A DNA stretch of 64,000 bases from Flagellimonas_B algarum (GTDB lineage: Bacteria; Bacteroidota; Bacteroidia; Flavobacteriales; Flavobacteriaceae): the NCBI RefSeq assembly GCF_040513375.1, contig NZ_JBEVTG010000001.1, positions 1,240,001 through 1,304,000 on the forward strand, given 5' to 3'. Below are positions 39,933-49,697 of the stretch, piece by piece. The position numbers and the translations under genes are program-made. The notes below the pieces were generated by a model. It did no database searches, was not told the origin of the DNA, and saw only the letters and a list, made by a program, of their open reading frames with translations. Position 1 is the stretch's first letter; each line of letters begins with the position of its first letter.

Positions 39933-41549
39933 ATGGCAACGACTGCCTCATCATCGAAAACGATTTCGTTAAAAGCGATCGGAATCGATCATTCCGATAT
40001 CAAGTATCAGCTTCCATCGGAGGAACTCCATGAAGAAACGGTAAACCTTGGCATGGGAAAGACGGCCTCCCTGGGGGCCTTAGCTGTCAACACCGGAGAG
40101 TTTACCGGACGTTCACCCATGGATCGTTTCATTGTCAAAGACGCCATAACTGAAGACAAGGTGTGGTGGGGAGACATCAACATTCCATTTGAAAGTAAGA
40201 AATTCGATGCCCTTTACGATAAGGTCATCGCCTATCTGAATACGAAACCGCTTTATGTTCGGGATGCCTATGCCTGCGCGGAAACGGCCTATCGATTGAA
40301 CATCCGGGTAGTAAACGAGTACCCATGGTCGAACATGTTCGCGTATAACATGTTCTTACGACCGACTGAGGCCGAACTGGAAGGATTCGACCCGGAATGG
40401 ACGGTGATCAATGCACCGGGTTTTATGGCGGATGCTGCCGTTGACGGTACGCGCCAACACAATTTCGCCATCTTGAATTTTACACGAAAAATCGCCCTGA
40501 TCGGCGGTACCGGGTATACGGGCGAGATTAAAAAAGGTATTTTTTCGGCCTTGAACTTCATTCTCCCGGTATTCAAGGACACCCTACCGATGCATTGCTC
40601 GGCCAATGTAGGGGAAGCTGGGGATACGGCCATCTTTTTCGGTTTATCAGGAACCGGTAAGACCACGCTTTCGACCGATCCCAATAGGAAATTGATCGGC
40701 GATGATGAACACGGATGGACCAATGCCAATACCGTCTTCAATTTTGAAGGGGGTTGTTATGCCAAGGTGATCAATCTCTCCAAAGAAAAGGAACCAGAGA
40801 TCTACGGGGCGATCAAACCGGGTGCTATTTTGGAAAATGTCATAATGGATGCCACCGGAAAAGTCGATTTCGAAGACACCTCGATTACACAGAATACCCG
40901 GGTGAGTTATCCCATATACCATATCGATAACATCCAACAGTCATCCATCGGCAAAAACGTCAAGAATATTTTCTTCTTGACAGCGGATGCCTTTGGGGTG
41001 CTGCCCCCGATATCAAAGTTGACCCCGGCCCAAGCGGCGTATCACTTTATTTCAGGGTATACCGCGAAAGTCGCTGGAACCGAAGCGGGAGTAGTCGAAC
41101 CACAACCCTCCTTTTCAGCATGTTTCGGTGCTCCTTTCATGCCGTTGCACCCCACCACTTATGCTGAAATGTTGAGTAAGAAAATGAAGGAAGCCGGTGT
41201 TGATGTTTGGTTGATCAACACGGGGTGGACCGGCGGCCCGTACGGTGTCGGTACGCGTATGGAATTGAAATATACCCGTGCCATGATCAGTGCGGCCCTT
41301 AGTGGTGCCCTTGGCTTGTACAATTACGATAACTACCATATCCATTCCGTCTTTGGTGTGGCACAGCCTAGGGAATGCCCGGGAGTGCCTACCAAAGTCC
41401 TAAGCCCAAGAGCTACATGGAATGACGACGAGGCGTACTACACGACGGCCTTCAAACTCTCGAATGCCTTTCGAGAGAATTTCAAGAAATTCGAATCGTT
41501 CGCGAACGAGGAAATACGAAGGGGCGGACCGCAACGCTATGCCTTCTAA
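39933..41549 (+). CDS. pckA: Phosphoenolpyruvate carboxykinase (ATP)
   Basis: A 538-residue enzyme converting oxaloacetate and ATP to phosphoenolpyruvate, CO2 and ADP in gluconeogenesis. P-loop G-L-S-G-T-G-K-T-T near residue 237, kinase-2 motif with D-D-E-H-G-W, and T-G-W-T-G-G-P-Y-G are present; size is normal. It stands alone between a -7 element and a terminator. Confidence 0.98.
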   Translation: MATTASSSKTISLKAIGIDHSDIKYQLPSEELHEETVNLGMGKTASLGALAVNTGEFTGRSPMDRFIVKDAITEDKVWWGDINIPFESKKFDALYDKVIAYLNTKPLYVRDAYACAETAYRLNIRVVNEYPWSNMFAYNMFLRPTEAELEGFDPEWTVINAPGFMADAAVDGTRQHNFAILNFTRKIALIGGTGYTGEIKKGIFSALNFILPVFKDTLPMHCSANVGEAGDTAIFFGLSGTGKTTLSTDPNRKLIGDDEHGWTNANTVFNFEGGCYAKVINLSKEKEPEIYGAIKPGAILENVIMDATGKVDFEDTSITQNTRVSYPIYHIDNIQQSSIGKNVKNIFFLTADAFGVLPPISKLTPAQAAYHFISGYTAKVAGTEAGVVEPQPSFSACFGAPFMPLHPTTYAEMLSKKMKEAGVDVWLINTGWTGGPYGVGTRMELKYTRAMISAALSGALGLYNYDNYHIHSVFGVAQPRECPGVPTKVLSPRATWNDDEAYYTTAFKLSNAFRENFKKFESFANEEIRRGGPQRYAF

Positions 41550-41552
41550 AAC

Positions 41553-41588
41553 AAAAAAGCACTTGATTCAACATCAAGGGCTTTTTTT
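41553..41588 (+). terminator. Terminator of pckA
   Basis: Stem AGCACTTGAT / ATCAAGGGCT (41558-41567, 41573-41582, one mismatch) followed by seven T and preceded by A-run; it may also serve the convergent hemD gene. Confidence 0.85.
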
Positions 41589-41605
41589 ATGGGTTTCGAC
41601 CGCTG

Positions 41606-42349
41606 TTATTTATTCACACTGGTGATGTATTTCTGCAAGGCCATGGTCATCGATGGCGTTTCAGGGGTCGGCGCTTGGATATCGATACGGAGACCAGCCG
41701 CGGTGGCGGCTTTTACCGTACTGTTTCCGAAAACCGCGATGCGCGTGTCGTTCTGTTCGAAATCAGGGAAGTTCTTCAACAAGGATTCAATGCCTGATGG
41801 ACTGAAAAACACCAAGACGTCATAGTATACGTTTCTTAGGTCTGACAGATCGCTGATCACCGTTTTGTAGAATATCCCCCGGGTCCAATTCACGTTCAAT
41901 TCGTCCAAGGTATTCGGTACGATGGGTTTTAATGAATCGGAAGAAGGCAACAAGAACGTCTCGTCCTTGTATTTCTTAAACATAGGTACCAAATCGTTGA
42001 ACATGCGTTTGCCCACATAAATCTTACGCTTACGGTACACTACGTATTTCTGAAGGTAATAGGCTACGGCTTCCGACTGGCAGAAATATTTCATGGTATC
42101 CGGCACCTTGAACCGCATCTCTTCGGCAATACGGAAGAAATGATCGACCGCGTTCCTACTCGTCAAGATGATGGCCGTAAAATCGTTCAAATCGATTTTT
42201 TGTTGGCGTACACTTTTTGCACTTTCCCCCTCAACATGGATGAAGGGTCTAAAATCTACCTTTACTTTCGATTTTTCAATCAATTTTGAATAAGGCGAGT
42301 TCTCCATTTTCGGTTCTGGCTGTGAGACCAAAATCGTCTTTACTTTCAT
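41606..42349 (-). CDS. hemD: Uroporphyrinogen-III synthase
   Basis: A 247-residue HEM4-family protein that closes hydroxymethylbilane into uroporphyrinogen III in haem synthesis. It has the two alternating alpha/beta domains, with T-S-R-N-A-V-D-H-F-F and F-F-S-P-S-G-I-E-S-L-L. The family is poorly conserved, but the order and match to flavobacterial homologues are clear. It follows DUF4271 by 3 bp as in other Flavobacteriaceae. Confidence 0.9.
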   Translation of the reverse strand: MKVKTILVSQPEPKMENSPYSKLIEKSKVKVDFRPFIHVEGESAKSVRQQKIDLNDFTAIILTSRNAVDHFFRIAEEMRFKVPDTMKYFCQSEAVAYYLQKYVVYRKRKIYVGKRMFNDLVPMFKKYKDETFLLPSSDSLKPIVPNTLDELNVNWTRGIFYKTVISDLSDLRNVYYDVLVFFSPSGIESLLKNFPDFEQNDTRIAVFGNSTVKAATAAGLRIDIQAPTPETPSMTMALQKYITSVNK

Positions 42350-42353
42350 ATTT

Positions 42354-43010
42354 TCAACCTTTTATGGTGCTATAAAAAATAAGCAAGGGTGCAATTTCGA
42401 GTGTGCAAAGGTACAAAATAAAATAGAAAAGATTTGCCATAATCAACTTTTGAGTGTTCCGAATCGCATTGATCAAACCGATGAAATTTATGAACAAGAT
42501 TAAGCCAAAACTTACATAAATGGCAATAGAGGTATGGGTTTGGATGTAGGTTAGATAACAGCAGCCCAAAAAAGCGATCAGCGCGCTGTAATTGAAGTAG
42601 GATATTTTTTGAAAGATCATATCGCGCATCAACTCCGGGCGTTCGAAAAAATAGCCGTTCGCAAGCTGCAAAACGATTTTAGTTACGATAAAGCCCAGAA
42701 GCAATAAGAGTACGATCCATAACATGGTCGGGTAGAAGGTAAGTTCACGATGGTCGAGACTGTTTCTTGACAGGTAAATGAACAGGGTAAACGAGATCAA
42801 TTGGAACAGCGTAACCAAGATATGGAACCCACTGAACAATCGTCCACGCTTTTTGGTCATGGCGATATAGCGATTGTTGAAGGGCAATTGTACGAAGTTC
42901 TTAAAAACCGTACTGAAGAGGTATTTGCTTAGGGCCAATAACACCAGACCCAGAAATATCGTGAGGGTGACCCAATCCAATGATTCTATGTTTCTCGGGA
43001 AGGCGTTCAT
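42354..43010 (-). CDS. DUF4271 membrane protein
   Basis: A 218-residue protein with about six helices and the DUF4271 pattern (Y-L-F-S-T-V-F-K-N-F, N-N-R-Y). It overlaps the end of the glycosyltransferase gene by 4 bp (ATGA) and precedes hemD. The family is restricted to Bacteroidota and its function is unknown. Confidence 0.88.
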   Translation of the reverse strand: MNAFPRNIESLDWVTLTIFLGLVLLALSKYLFSTVFKNFVQLPFNNRYIAMTKKRGRLFSGFHILVTLFQLISFTLFIYLSRNSLDHRELTFYPTMLWIVLLLLLGFIVTKIVLQLANGYFFERPELMRDMIFQKISYFNYSALIAFLGCCYLTYIQTHTSIAIYVSFGLILFINFIGLINAIRNTQKLIMANLFYFILYLCTLEIAPLLIFYSTIKG

Positions 43011-44683
43011 TCCAAAACCTTGATGCTTGTACTATTAATACCTGCTTCCAAGCCATTTTCGGCAATTGCGAATTTAAGATAGCTAGGTCGATTTGCGGTT
43101 ACTTTGGGCCACCTTGCGTTAAAAAAGGTGGTATCATTGGCCTTTAATTCGGTGGTGCCCGGTATGCGCGTTTCATAATCGAAGGAAACCAAGGTGTCCA
43201 ATTCCTTGTAACGGTCTAAATAAGCCAGTCGAATATCCAGCTTTTCCAAAGCGATGGCCGAACCATACGGATTGTAGACCGAAAAGCGAAACCCTTCTTG
43301 TTTCATATAGGCATCGCCAAGCAATTCACATTGCAATTTTCGATAGGTTTCGAAAGCATCGATAAAAGTTCCTTCGAATTTCGAATCGTCGACGTTTCGA
43401 TAACTGAAAACGACGCTCGAATCAGGGAGCACATCCGCTTTGGCGACATAAGCGACTTTCTTGTGTTGCATCCATGCCTCCGAGGAGTCGATCGAATATT
43501 GGTTGCGGCGGTAGGTGATGGTATTGTGGGTATAGGAGGGTTCGCCCGAATAAAACGAAAACATAGGTGCCCTGCGATAGCTATTGCGAAAGACCACAGG
43601 CGTCTCACCGACCTTGGCTTTCAATCGCTCGACCCAAACGGCATTGCCATGGGCTTCATAGGTAAAGGGAAGCAAAGAAGGGAAAATCAGCCAAAGCCGT
43701 GCATACAGCACAATGACGAAACTCACAAGCGACATGCGGAACATCCAAATCCTACTGTTTTTATTGGCGATCAAATGGCGAAAAGCCAAAACGGCCAGTG
43801 GGATACAGATGACAATGGCCCATTGGGCCTGCGCCCGCCGTTGAAAACTCGATACGAAAAAGAAGGCAATGACCCCATAAGTCAAATAGAGCAGGGCTTT
43901 GGTAAAACGGTCTTCGGCCTTCGTCTTGAAAAGGGCCCTGTATACCCATGGAAACAACAGGCCGAAAATAACGATCAAGTTGAGGAAATAGCCCAAGGTA
44001 AACTCGGCAAAGCCATATTCGTGGTTCGGTCGTTCGCTCAAGTGGTAGGCAATGGTAACGAACGCATTGTCGTTGAGCCATAGGAAATGGGGGAGGTAGC
44101 AAAGCAGGGCCACGCCAACAGCGATCCAGGCATTGCGTTGTTTCAACAATCCCAAATTCGAAAGTAGGACGAAAACAATGACCAAGACCGCATGGTATTT
44201 GCTATACATCAAAGCCGCCATGAGTACTCCTAAGAGCAGGCCATTTTGCAACGAAGGGTTTTTCAAATAGCCTTTATAGGCCCATAAAAAGCAGGCCGTG
44301 AAAAAAAGCAAGGGGGTGTCGGGTAGCGTAAAAAACCCATAGACGTTCAATAAGACCATGGCCGATAACAACAAGAAAAAATGGGCCACGTACTTGTTTT
44401 TACGCGGATCATCAACCAAAAGCCAGAGTGCCATAAAGGTGCCTGAGCCGAAAAAAACCCCGACCAAGCGAACCCCTAATTCCCCGTCAAACAGCAAGCC
44501 ACCGAGCCAAATCATCAAGGCGACCATCGGGGGGTGGTCGAAATACCCCCAGTCCAATTGGTTGGAGTAGTACCAATAATAGGCCTCATCATAGATCAGA
44601 TCCGTATAAATGCTTTGCAAAATGTTGAGCAGGAACAGCCCGATTAAAAAGGCCCAAAACAGCTTGGGGAATTTCTGTAGCAT
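43007..44683 (-). CDS. Family 39-type glycosyltransferase
   Basis: A 558-residue membrane enzyme with about ten N-terminal helices and a C-terminal soluble part. The motif L-I-Y-D-E-A-Y-Y-W-Y-Y-S marks the catalytic Asp/Glu of ArnT/PMT-like GT-C transferases, which move a sugar from a lipid-phosphate donor to a surface glycan or protein. Start 44683 is chosen because a -7 element (44705-44712) lies between it and the longer in-frame ATG at 44734. A polyprenol-phosphate-sugar synthase gene lies divergently next to it and could supply the donor. Confidence 0.88.
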   Translation of the reverse strand: MLQKFPKLFWAFLIGLFLLNILQSIYTDLIYDEAYYWYYSNQLDWGYFDHPPMVALMIWLGGLLFDGELGVRLVGVFFGSGTFMALWLLVDDPRKNKYVAHFFLLLSAMVLLNVYGFFTLPDTPLLFFTACFLWAYKGYLKNPSLQNGLLLGVLMAALMYSKYHAVLVIVFVLLSNLGLLKQRNAWIAVGVALLCYLPHFLWLNDNAFVTIAYHLSERPNHEYGFAEFTLGYFLNLIVIFGLLFPWVYRALFKTKAEDRFTKALLYLTYGVIAFFFVSSFQRRAQAQWAIVICIPLAVLAFRHLIANKNSRIWMFRMSLVSFVIVLYARLWLIFPSLLPFTYEAHGNAVWVERLKAKVGETPVVFRNSYRRAPMFSFYSGEPSYTHNTITYRRNQYSIDSSEAWMQHKKVAYVAKADVLPDSSVVFSYRNVDDSKFEGTFIDAFETYRKLQCELLGDAYMKQEGFRFSVYNPYGSAIALEKLDIRLAYLDRYKELDTLVSFDYETRIPGTTELKANDTTFFNARWPKVTANRPSYLKFAIAENGLEAGINSTSIKVLE

Positions 44684-44704
44684 GTTTGAAGGTTGATCGC
44701 CGTT

Positions 44705-44712
44705 CAAAGGTA
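44705..44712 (-). promoter_or_regulatory. -7 element TACCTTTG for the glycosyltransferase operon
   Basis: Exact TAnnTTTG on the minus strand, 21 nt before ATG 44683; it decides that start. Confidence 0.55.
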
Positions 44713-44775
44713 CTAATTCGATCAGTAACGCCATCTTAAGCCGTTAACGATTGCCATCGAACGTTGATAATAGCT

Positions 44776-44783
44776 TATTTTTG
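44776..44783 (+). promoter_or_regulatory. -7 element TATTTTTG for the DPM-like gene
   Basis: Exact TAnnTTTG match 17 nt before GTG 44801; a TTG lies 22 nt upstream (44751-44753). Confidence 0.65.
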
Positions 44784-44800
44784 ACCCTTAAACCGCTGAG

Positions 44801-45529
44801 GTGGCAGATGGCATTGTAATCATACCGACTTATAACGAGATCGAGAACATCGAAGCGATCATTCGCACCGTTTTCGACCTTAAGAAAGACTTTCATGTAC
44901 TGGTGGTCGACGACAATTCACCAGACGGAACGGCCCAAGCCGTGCGCCAACTGCAAAAGGAGTTTTTCGACAGACTGTTTTTAGAGGTCAGGACGGAAAA
45001 ATCGGGACTGGGCACAGCCTACATCCACGGGTTCAAATGGGCTTTGCAGCGCGAGTATGCGTACATCTTTGAGATGGACGCTGATTTTTCGCATAAACCC
45101 AGTGATTTACTGCGCTTGCACCGGGCGTGTTTGAACGGGGCAGACCTTGCCGTAGGCTCACGATATAAGAAAGGGGTGAACGTCGTGAATTGGCCTTTGG
45201 TGCGGATCTTACTTTCCTACGGCGCTTCTTTTTATGTGAAGATCATCACCGGAATGCGCGTGCACGACCCGACAGCCGGATTTGTCTGTTACCAACGAAA
45301 AGTTTTGGAGACCATCGATCTCGATGCGGTCCGATTTATCGGCTATGCCTTCCAAATCGAGATGAAATACCGGGCCTACCTAAAAAAATTCAAGATCGAA
45401 GAAGTGTCGATCATCTTTACCGATCGGATCAATGGAAAATCAAAGATGAACTCCGCGATCGTTAGGGAAGCCATTTTCGGGGTCATCAGTATGAAGCTCC
45501 GAAGTATCTTTAAGAAAAACAATTTTTGA
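44801..45529 (+). CDS. Polyprenol monophosphomannose synthase-like glycosyltransferase (GTG start)
   Basis: A 242-residue family 2 glycosyltransferase of the dolichyl-phosphate-mannose synthase group, without membrane helix. Motifs: I-I-P-T-Y-N-E, V-D-D-N-S-P-D-G-T, M-D-A-D-F-S-H (DxD) and S-R-Y-K-K-G. It makes a polyprenyl-phosphate sugar, the donor for GT-C enzymes such as the divergent neighbour. The start is GTG because no ATG lies between the -7 element and the first conserved strand. Dihydroorotase starts 1 bp after it. Confidence 0.92.
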   Translation: MADGIVIIPTYNEIENIEAIIRTVFDLKKDFHVLVVDDNSPDGTAQAVRQLQKEFFDRLFLEVRTEKSGLGTAYIHGFKWALQREYAYIFEMDADFSHKPSDLLRLHRACLNGADLAVGSRYKKGVNVVNWPLVRILLSYGASFYVKIITGMRVHDPTAGFVCYQRKVLETIDLDAVRFIGYAFQIEMKYRAYLKKFKIEEVSIIFTDRINGKSKMNSAIVREAIFGVISMKLRSIFKKNNF

Positions 45530-45530
45530 C

Positions 45531-46865
45531 ATGTCTAGAATCTTGTTGAAAAATGCGAAAGTGGTCAACGAGGATGCCGTTTTTGAATCGGATATCCTGA
45601 TCGATGGCCGGTATATCGCGAAATTGGATCGTGATATTTCAGATCCCCAGGCCAGGGTAATCGATATGCAAGGCCATTATGTGTTACCCGGTATCATCGA
45701 TGACCAAGTGCATTTTCGGGAACCTGGATTGACCCATAAAGGCACTATTGCCAGTGAAAGTAGGGCGGCCTTGGCCGGGGGCATCACCACCTTTATGGAA
45801 CAGCCCAACACCAAACCACAGACCACGACCATAGCCGAACTGGAAGCCAAGTTCGACCGGGCGGCCCAAAGTTCCTATGCCAACTATTCCTTTTTGTTCG
45901 GAGGCACCAACGACAATTTGGAAGAACTCAAGCGGCTGGATCCAAAAGCCTGTTCGGGTGTAAAGTTGTTCCTGGGTTCTTCAACAGGCAATATGTTGGT
46001 CGATGATGAAGCCGTACTCGAACAGATTTTCAAGAATACCGAAATGGTCATATCGGCCCATTGTGAGGATGAAGGAACCATACGTGCCAATTTGAAAGCG
46101 CATACCGACCGCTATGGGGAAGCCATACCGATCGCCAGCCATCCGATCATCCGCAGTGAGGAAGCGTGTTACCTTTCTTCTTCCAAGGCCATAGCCTTGG
46201 CCCGAAAAACCGGCGCCAGACTGCATGTGTTCCATGTATCGACCGCTAAGGAAACCGAACTGTTTACCAATGCCATCCCCCTAAAGGAAAAAAAGATTAC
46301 CGCAGAAGTCTGTATCCACCATTTATGGTTCAGTGATTCCGACTATGCGGATAAAGGGACGCTGATCAAGTGGAACCCTGCGGTCAAGACCGCCGCGGAT
46401 CGTGATGGACTTTGGAAAGCCTTGAACGACGACCGCATCGATATCGTCGCCACGGATCACGCCCCACATACCTTGGCTGAAAAACAGAACCCCTACCTCT
46501 CGGCACCTTCGGGCGGCCCCTTGGTACAGCACGCCTTACCGGCCATGCTCGAGAAAGTGGCCGAAGGGGCCATTACCCTTGAAAAAATGGTTCGAAAAAT
46601 GTGCCACAACCCGGCCGATCTTTTCGATATCGAAAAACGCGGATTCATCAAAGAAGGCTATTTTGCCGATTTGGTCGAAGTGGACACCCAAAGCCCATGG
46701 CGGGTCGAAAAAGGGAATATCCTGTATCAATGTGGATGGTCACCCTTTGAAGATCTTACCTTCGGGGCTGCGGTAAAACGAACCTTTTTAAATGGCCGAC
46801 CCGTTTATGAGAACGGAAAGGTGTCTGAAGAACGCCATGCCATGCGATTAACTTTTGAACGGTAG
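45531..46865 (+). CDS. pyrC: Dihydroorotase
   Basis: A 444-residue amidohydrolase of pyrimidine synthesis, cyclising N-carbamoyl-aspartate to dihydroorotate. Metal-site motifs: D-D-Q-V-H-F-R-E-P-G (HxR), E-Q-P-N-T-K-P and D-H-A-P-H. The length and the multi-copy-type features suit the bacteroidal dihydroorotase group. It lies in a same-strand run with the DPM-like and DUF4296 genes. Confidence 0.94.
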   Translation: MSRILLKNAKVVNEDAVFESDILIDGRYIAKLDRDISDPQARVIDMQGHYVLPGIIDDQVHFREPGLTHKGTIASESRAALAGGITTFMEQPNTKPQTTTIAELEAKFDRAAQSSYANYSFLFGGTNDNLEELKRLDPKACSGVKLFLGSSTGNMLVDDEAVLEQIFKNTEMVISAHCEDEGTIRANLKAHTDRYGEAIPIASHPIIRSEEACYLSSSKAIALARKTGARLHVFHVSTAKETELFTNAIPLKEKKITAEVCIHHLWFSDSDYADKGTLIKWNPAVKTAADRDGLWKALNDDRIDIVATDHAPHTLAEKQNPYLSAPSGGPLVQHALPAMLEKVAEGAITLEKMVRKMCHNPADLFDIEKRGFIKEGYFADLVEVDTQSPWRVEKGNILYQCGWSPFEDLTFGAAVKRTFLNGRPVYENGKVSEERHAMRLTFER

Positions 46866-46866
46866 T

Positions 46867-47310
46867 ATGAAACGGTTTTTGTTGTTTTTGAGTGGATGTA
46901 TGTTGCTGGTCGGTTGTGCCGAAAAGGTCATCGAGCCACCTGCAGACTTGTTGACCGAAGAACAAATGGGCGACATTATCTATGATTTGGCCGTTTTGAA
47001 TGCTACGAAGGCGACGAACAAGGCGGTGATGGAAAACAACAACCTACAGATCATGCCCTTCATTTATGAAAAATACGGCATTGATAGCGTGCGATTTGCT
47101 CATAGTGATCAGTACTATGCCTCCATCCCTTTGAAATATCAGATGATTTACGAATCCGTCGAACAACGCCTGCAGGCACAGATTAAGGTAATCGAAGACG
47201 AACGAAAGGAAAAGGCCGAAAAATCAAGGGCTTCGGCTGATAAAAGACGCGATAGTCTAAAAAAGGTCGATAAACCACCAGTCATTCGGGATAATGGTCC
47301 CGATAGATAG
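46867..47310 (+). CDS. DUF4296 lipoprotein
   Basis: A 147-residue protein with a lipobox (L-L-V-G-C-A, Cys about 17), a conserved centre (L-L-T-E-E-Q-M-G-D-I-I-Y-D-L-A) and a charged coiled tail. DUF4296 is Bacteroidota-specific. Start 46867 (M-K-R-F-L-L-F) avoids a TTG-initiated extension that would overlap pyrC. Its 3' end overlaps the convergent epimerase by 29 bp. Confidence 0.88.
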   Translation: MKRFLLFLSGCMLLVGCAEKVIEPPADLLTEEQMGDIIYDLAVLNATKATNKAVMENNNLQIMPFIYEKYGIDSVRFAHSDQYYASIPLKYQMIYESVEQRLQAQIKVIEDERKEKAEKSRASADKRRDSLKKVDKPPVIRDNGPDR

Positions 47311-48292
47311 CAGCGGTTTTGGCAATGACCGCTGAAAGCGGTTCGAAGCTAAAGCCTTCCAAGGCCTTGATTTTCGAATGATCGTAATAGTCCCGTTTGG
47401 CAAAGAGCCGGGCCGTCCGTTTGGAAAGCCTTCTCCGTTTCCCACCCAAAACCGACTTTAACCAATCCAAGCGCCATAACAGTTCCAATTGCCAAGATTT
47501 CAGCACTTTTTTAGGGGGTTCCAAGTTCATGGCCGACGCTATTTGGGTGACCAGTTCTAGGTAACTAAGGTTCTCATTGACCAAGACGTATCGCTCGTTT
47601 TTTAGGTCGGACCCCATCAATAACTGCATGGCCAGAACGGTATCCATGACGGTGACGAAGCCGGTACCGTTGGGCAAGACGAATTTTTGCCCGCGCGCTA
47701 CGCTGTGGAAGAAAAGGCCGCTGCCGCTTTTGAAAAACCCAGGTCCGATGATCACCCCCGGATTGACGATGACCACATCGACCCCTTCTTGCGAAGCGCG
47801 CCAGACTTCCATCTCAGAGCGGTATTTCGAATGGCTGTACCCAGTGTTCGGAAGGTCTTGCCATTCGGTTTCTTCAGTAACCCAAGCCTCACCCACAGCC
47901 GGACCGATGGCCGCGATCGAACTGACATAGCAGAGTTTTTCGATGCCATGGGCGATACAGAGGTTCACCACGTTTTTGGTGCCCCCCACATTGATTTTAT
48001 GCAAACGCTTGTCGTCTTTTGGGTCGAACGAAATCAGGGCAGCGCAATGGTATACCTTGGCCACGCCTTCAAAATGCGAAGCAAGGGTGACGGGGTCGGT
48101 AATGTCACAGGCGACCCATTCGATGCGATCGAACAGTGCTTTTGGGTCATCCGTGTAGTAGGAGAACACCTCCTCGACCATTGCTTTGCGTTGCTCGGTG
48201 CGATAGGTCGCCCTTAAGGGTTCGCCTTGCTGCGCCAATTTGTAAAGTAGGTGCGATCCCACCAGACCGGTACCCCCTGTAATCAATACCAT
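47282..48292 (-). CDS. NAD-dependent epimerase/dehydratase family protein
   Basis: A 336-residue extended SDR protein with T-G-G-T-G-L-V-G-S-H at the N-terminus (NAD site) and the catalytic Y-x3-K (Y-S-H-S-K near 153). The substrate is not fixed; such genes often act on sugar nucleotides or lipids. A -7 sequence TAAATTTG (48303-48296) lies only 3 bases before ATG 48292, so the mRNA may be leaderless. It overlaps DUF4296 by 29 bp tail-to-tail. Confidence 0.88.
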   Translation of the reverse strand: MVLITGGTGLVGSHLLYKLAQQGEPLRATYRTEQRKAMVEEVFSYYTDDPKALFDRIEWVACDITDPVTLASHFEGVAKVYHCAALISFDPKDDKRLHKINVGGTKNVVNLCIAHGIEKLCYVSSIAAIGPAVGEAWVTEETEWQDLPNTGYSHSKYRSEMEVWRASQEGVDVVIVNPGVIIGPGFFKSGSGLFFHSVARGQKFVLPNGTGFVTVMDTVLAMQLLMGSDLKNERYVLVNENLSYLELVTQIASAMNLEPPKKVLKSWQLELLWRLDWLKSVLGGKRRRLSKRTARLFAKRDYYDHSKIKALEGFSFEPLSAVIAKTAAIYRDHYPE

Positions 48293-48323
48293 CCCCAAAT
48301 TTACCGAATTGACCGATAATTTT

Positions 48324-48355
48324 TTGAATATCGTGCTGCCAAGATTTTATATTTG
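48324..48355 (+). promoter_or_regulatory. tyrS promoter (TTG-N21-TATATTTG)
   Basis: TTG 48324-48326 and exact -7 element TATATTTG (48348-48355) with 21 nt between, 23 nt before the start codon: the best-formed Bacteroidota promoter in the window. Confidence 0.75.
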
Positions 48356-48378
48356 CAGCGAATCTTAGAAATTCACGA

Positions 48379-49677
48379 ATGCGGAAGAATTTTGTTGCTG
48401 AATTGAAATGGCGCGGGATGTTGCATGATGCCATGCCCGGAACCGAAGATCATTTATTATCGGACATGCAGGCCGCCTATGTAGGGATCGATCCTACGGC
48501 CGATTCCTTACATATCGGACATTTGGTCGGGGTCATGATGCTTCGCCATTTCCAATTGGCCGGGCATAAGCCCGTAGCCTTGGTTGGAGGGGCGACCGGA
48601 ATGATCGGGGATCCTTCGGGAAAATCGGCCGAACGAAACCTGCTCGATGAAGCTACCTTACGGCATAACCAAGAGGCCTTGAAAAATCAACTGGGCAAGT
48701 TCCTTGACTTCGACGGGCAGGAACCCAATGCGGCCGTATTGGTCAACAACTATGATTGGATGAAGGATTTTTCGTTTCTCGATTTCATCAGGGATGTGGG
48801 CAAGCATATCACCGTCAATTATATGATGGCCAAGGATTCGGTCAAAAAGCGGCTCTCGTCAGAAGCGAAAGAAGGCATGTCTTTTACCGAGTTTACCTAT
48901 CAATTGGTACAGGGCTATGATTTCCTTCATTTGTTCCGCACCCATAATTGTACGCTTCAAATGGGCGGTAGCGACCAATGGGGCAACATCACCACCGGTA
49001 CGGAGTTGATCCGCAGGATCGGCGGCGGCAAGGGCTATGCGTTGACCTGCCCACTCATTACCAAGGCCGATGGTACCAAATTCGGGAAAACGGAAAGTGG
49101 GAATGTGTGGTTGGATCCCAAGCGTACGTCGCCCTATCGTTTCTATCAGTATTGGTTGAACACCTCCGATGCCGATGCGGCCAAATACATCAAGATCTTC
49201 ACCTTCCTTAGTGAAAACGAGATATCGGACCTGATCGCCCAACACGAAGAAAGTCCGCATTTGCGGCAGCTCCAAAAGAAGTTGGCCGAAGAGATCACGA
49301 CCATGGTGCACTCGCGGCAAGACTACGAGAACGCCGTAGGGGCCAGTGAGATCCTGTTCGGAAAATCGACGGCAGACAACCTCAAACAACTTGATGCGCA
49401 GACCTTTTTAGAGGTATTCGAAGGCGTGCCCCAGGCGAGTTTATCAAAAAGCGAACTGGAAGAGGGCTTGGATATGATCGGTGCCTTGGCGGCCAAAACC
49501 TCTTTTTTGGGCTCCAATGGGGAAGCCAGGCGCGAATTGAAACAAAACGCCATTTCGGTCAATAAGGAAAAGGTCAAGGAAGATTATCGCATTACCGCAA
49601 AGGATTTGATCAACGATCAATTCGTATTGCTACAAAAGGGGAAGCGAAACTACTTCGTCTTGGTGTTCAACACCTAA
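48379..49677 (+). CDS. tyrS: Tyrosine--tRNA ligase
   Basis: A 432-residue class I synthetase charging tRNA-Tyr, with S-L-H-I-G-H-L (HIGH), Q-M-G-G-S-D-Q-W-G-N-I and K-F-G-K-T (KMSKS equivalent), plus a C-terminal S4-type RNA-binding domain. Full length and normal start. Confidence 0.98.
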   Translation: MRKNFVAELKWRGMLHDAMPGTEDHLLSDMQAAYVGIDPTADSLHIGHLVGVMMLRHFQLAGHKPVALVGGATGMIGDPSGKSAERNLLDEATLRHNQEALKNQLGKFLDFDGQEPNAAVLVNNYDWMKDFSFLDFIRDVGKHITVNYMMAKDSVKKRLSSEAKEGMSFTEFTYQLVQGYDFLHLFRTHNCTLQMGGSDQWGNITTGTELIRRIGGGKGYALTCPLITKADGTKFGKTESGNVWLDPKRTSPYRFYQYWLNTSDADAAKYIKIFTFLSENEISDLIAQHEESPHLRQLQKKLAEEITTMVHSRQDYENAVGASEILFGKSTADNLKQLDAQTFLEVFEGVPQASLSKSELEEGLDMIGALAAKTSFLGSNGEARRELKQNAISVNKEKVKEDYRITAKDLINDQFVLLQKGKRNYFVLVFNT

Positions 49678-49697
49678 CTATTCCGAAACCCTTTGGA

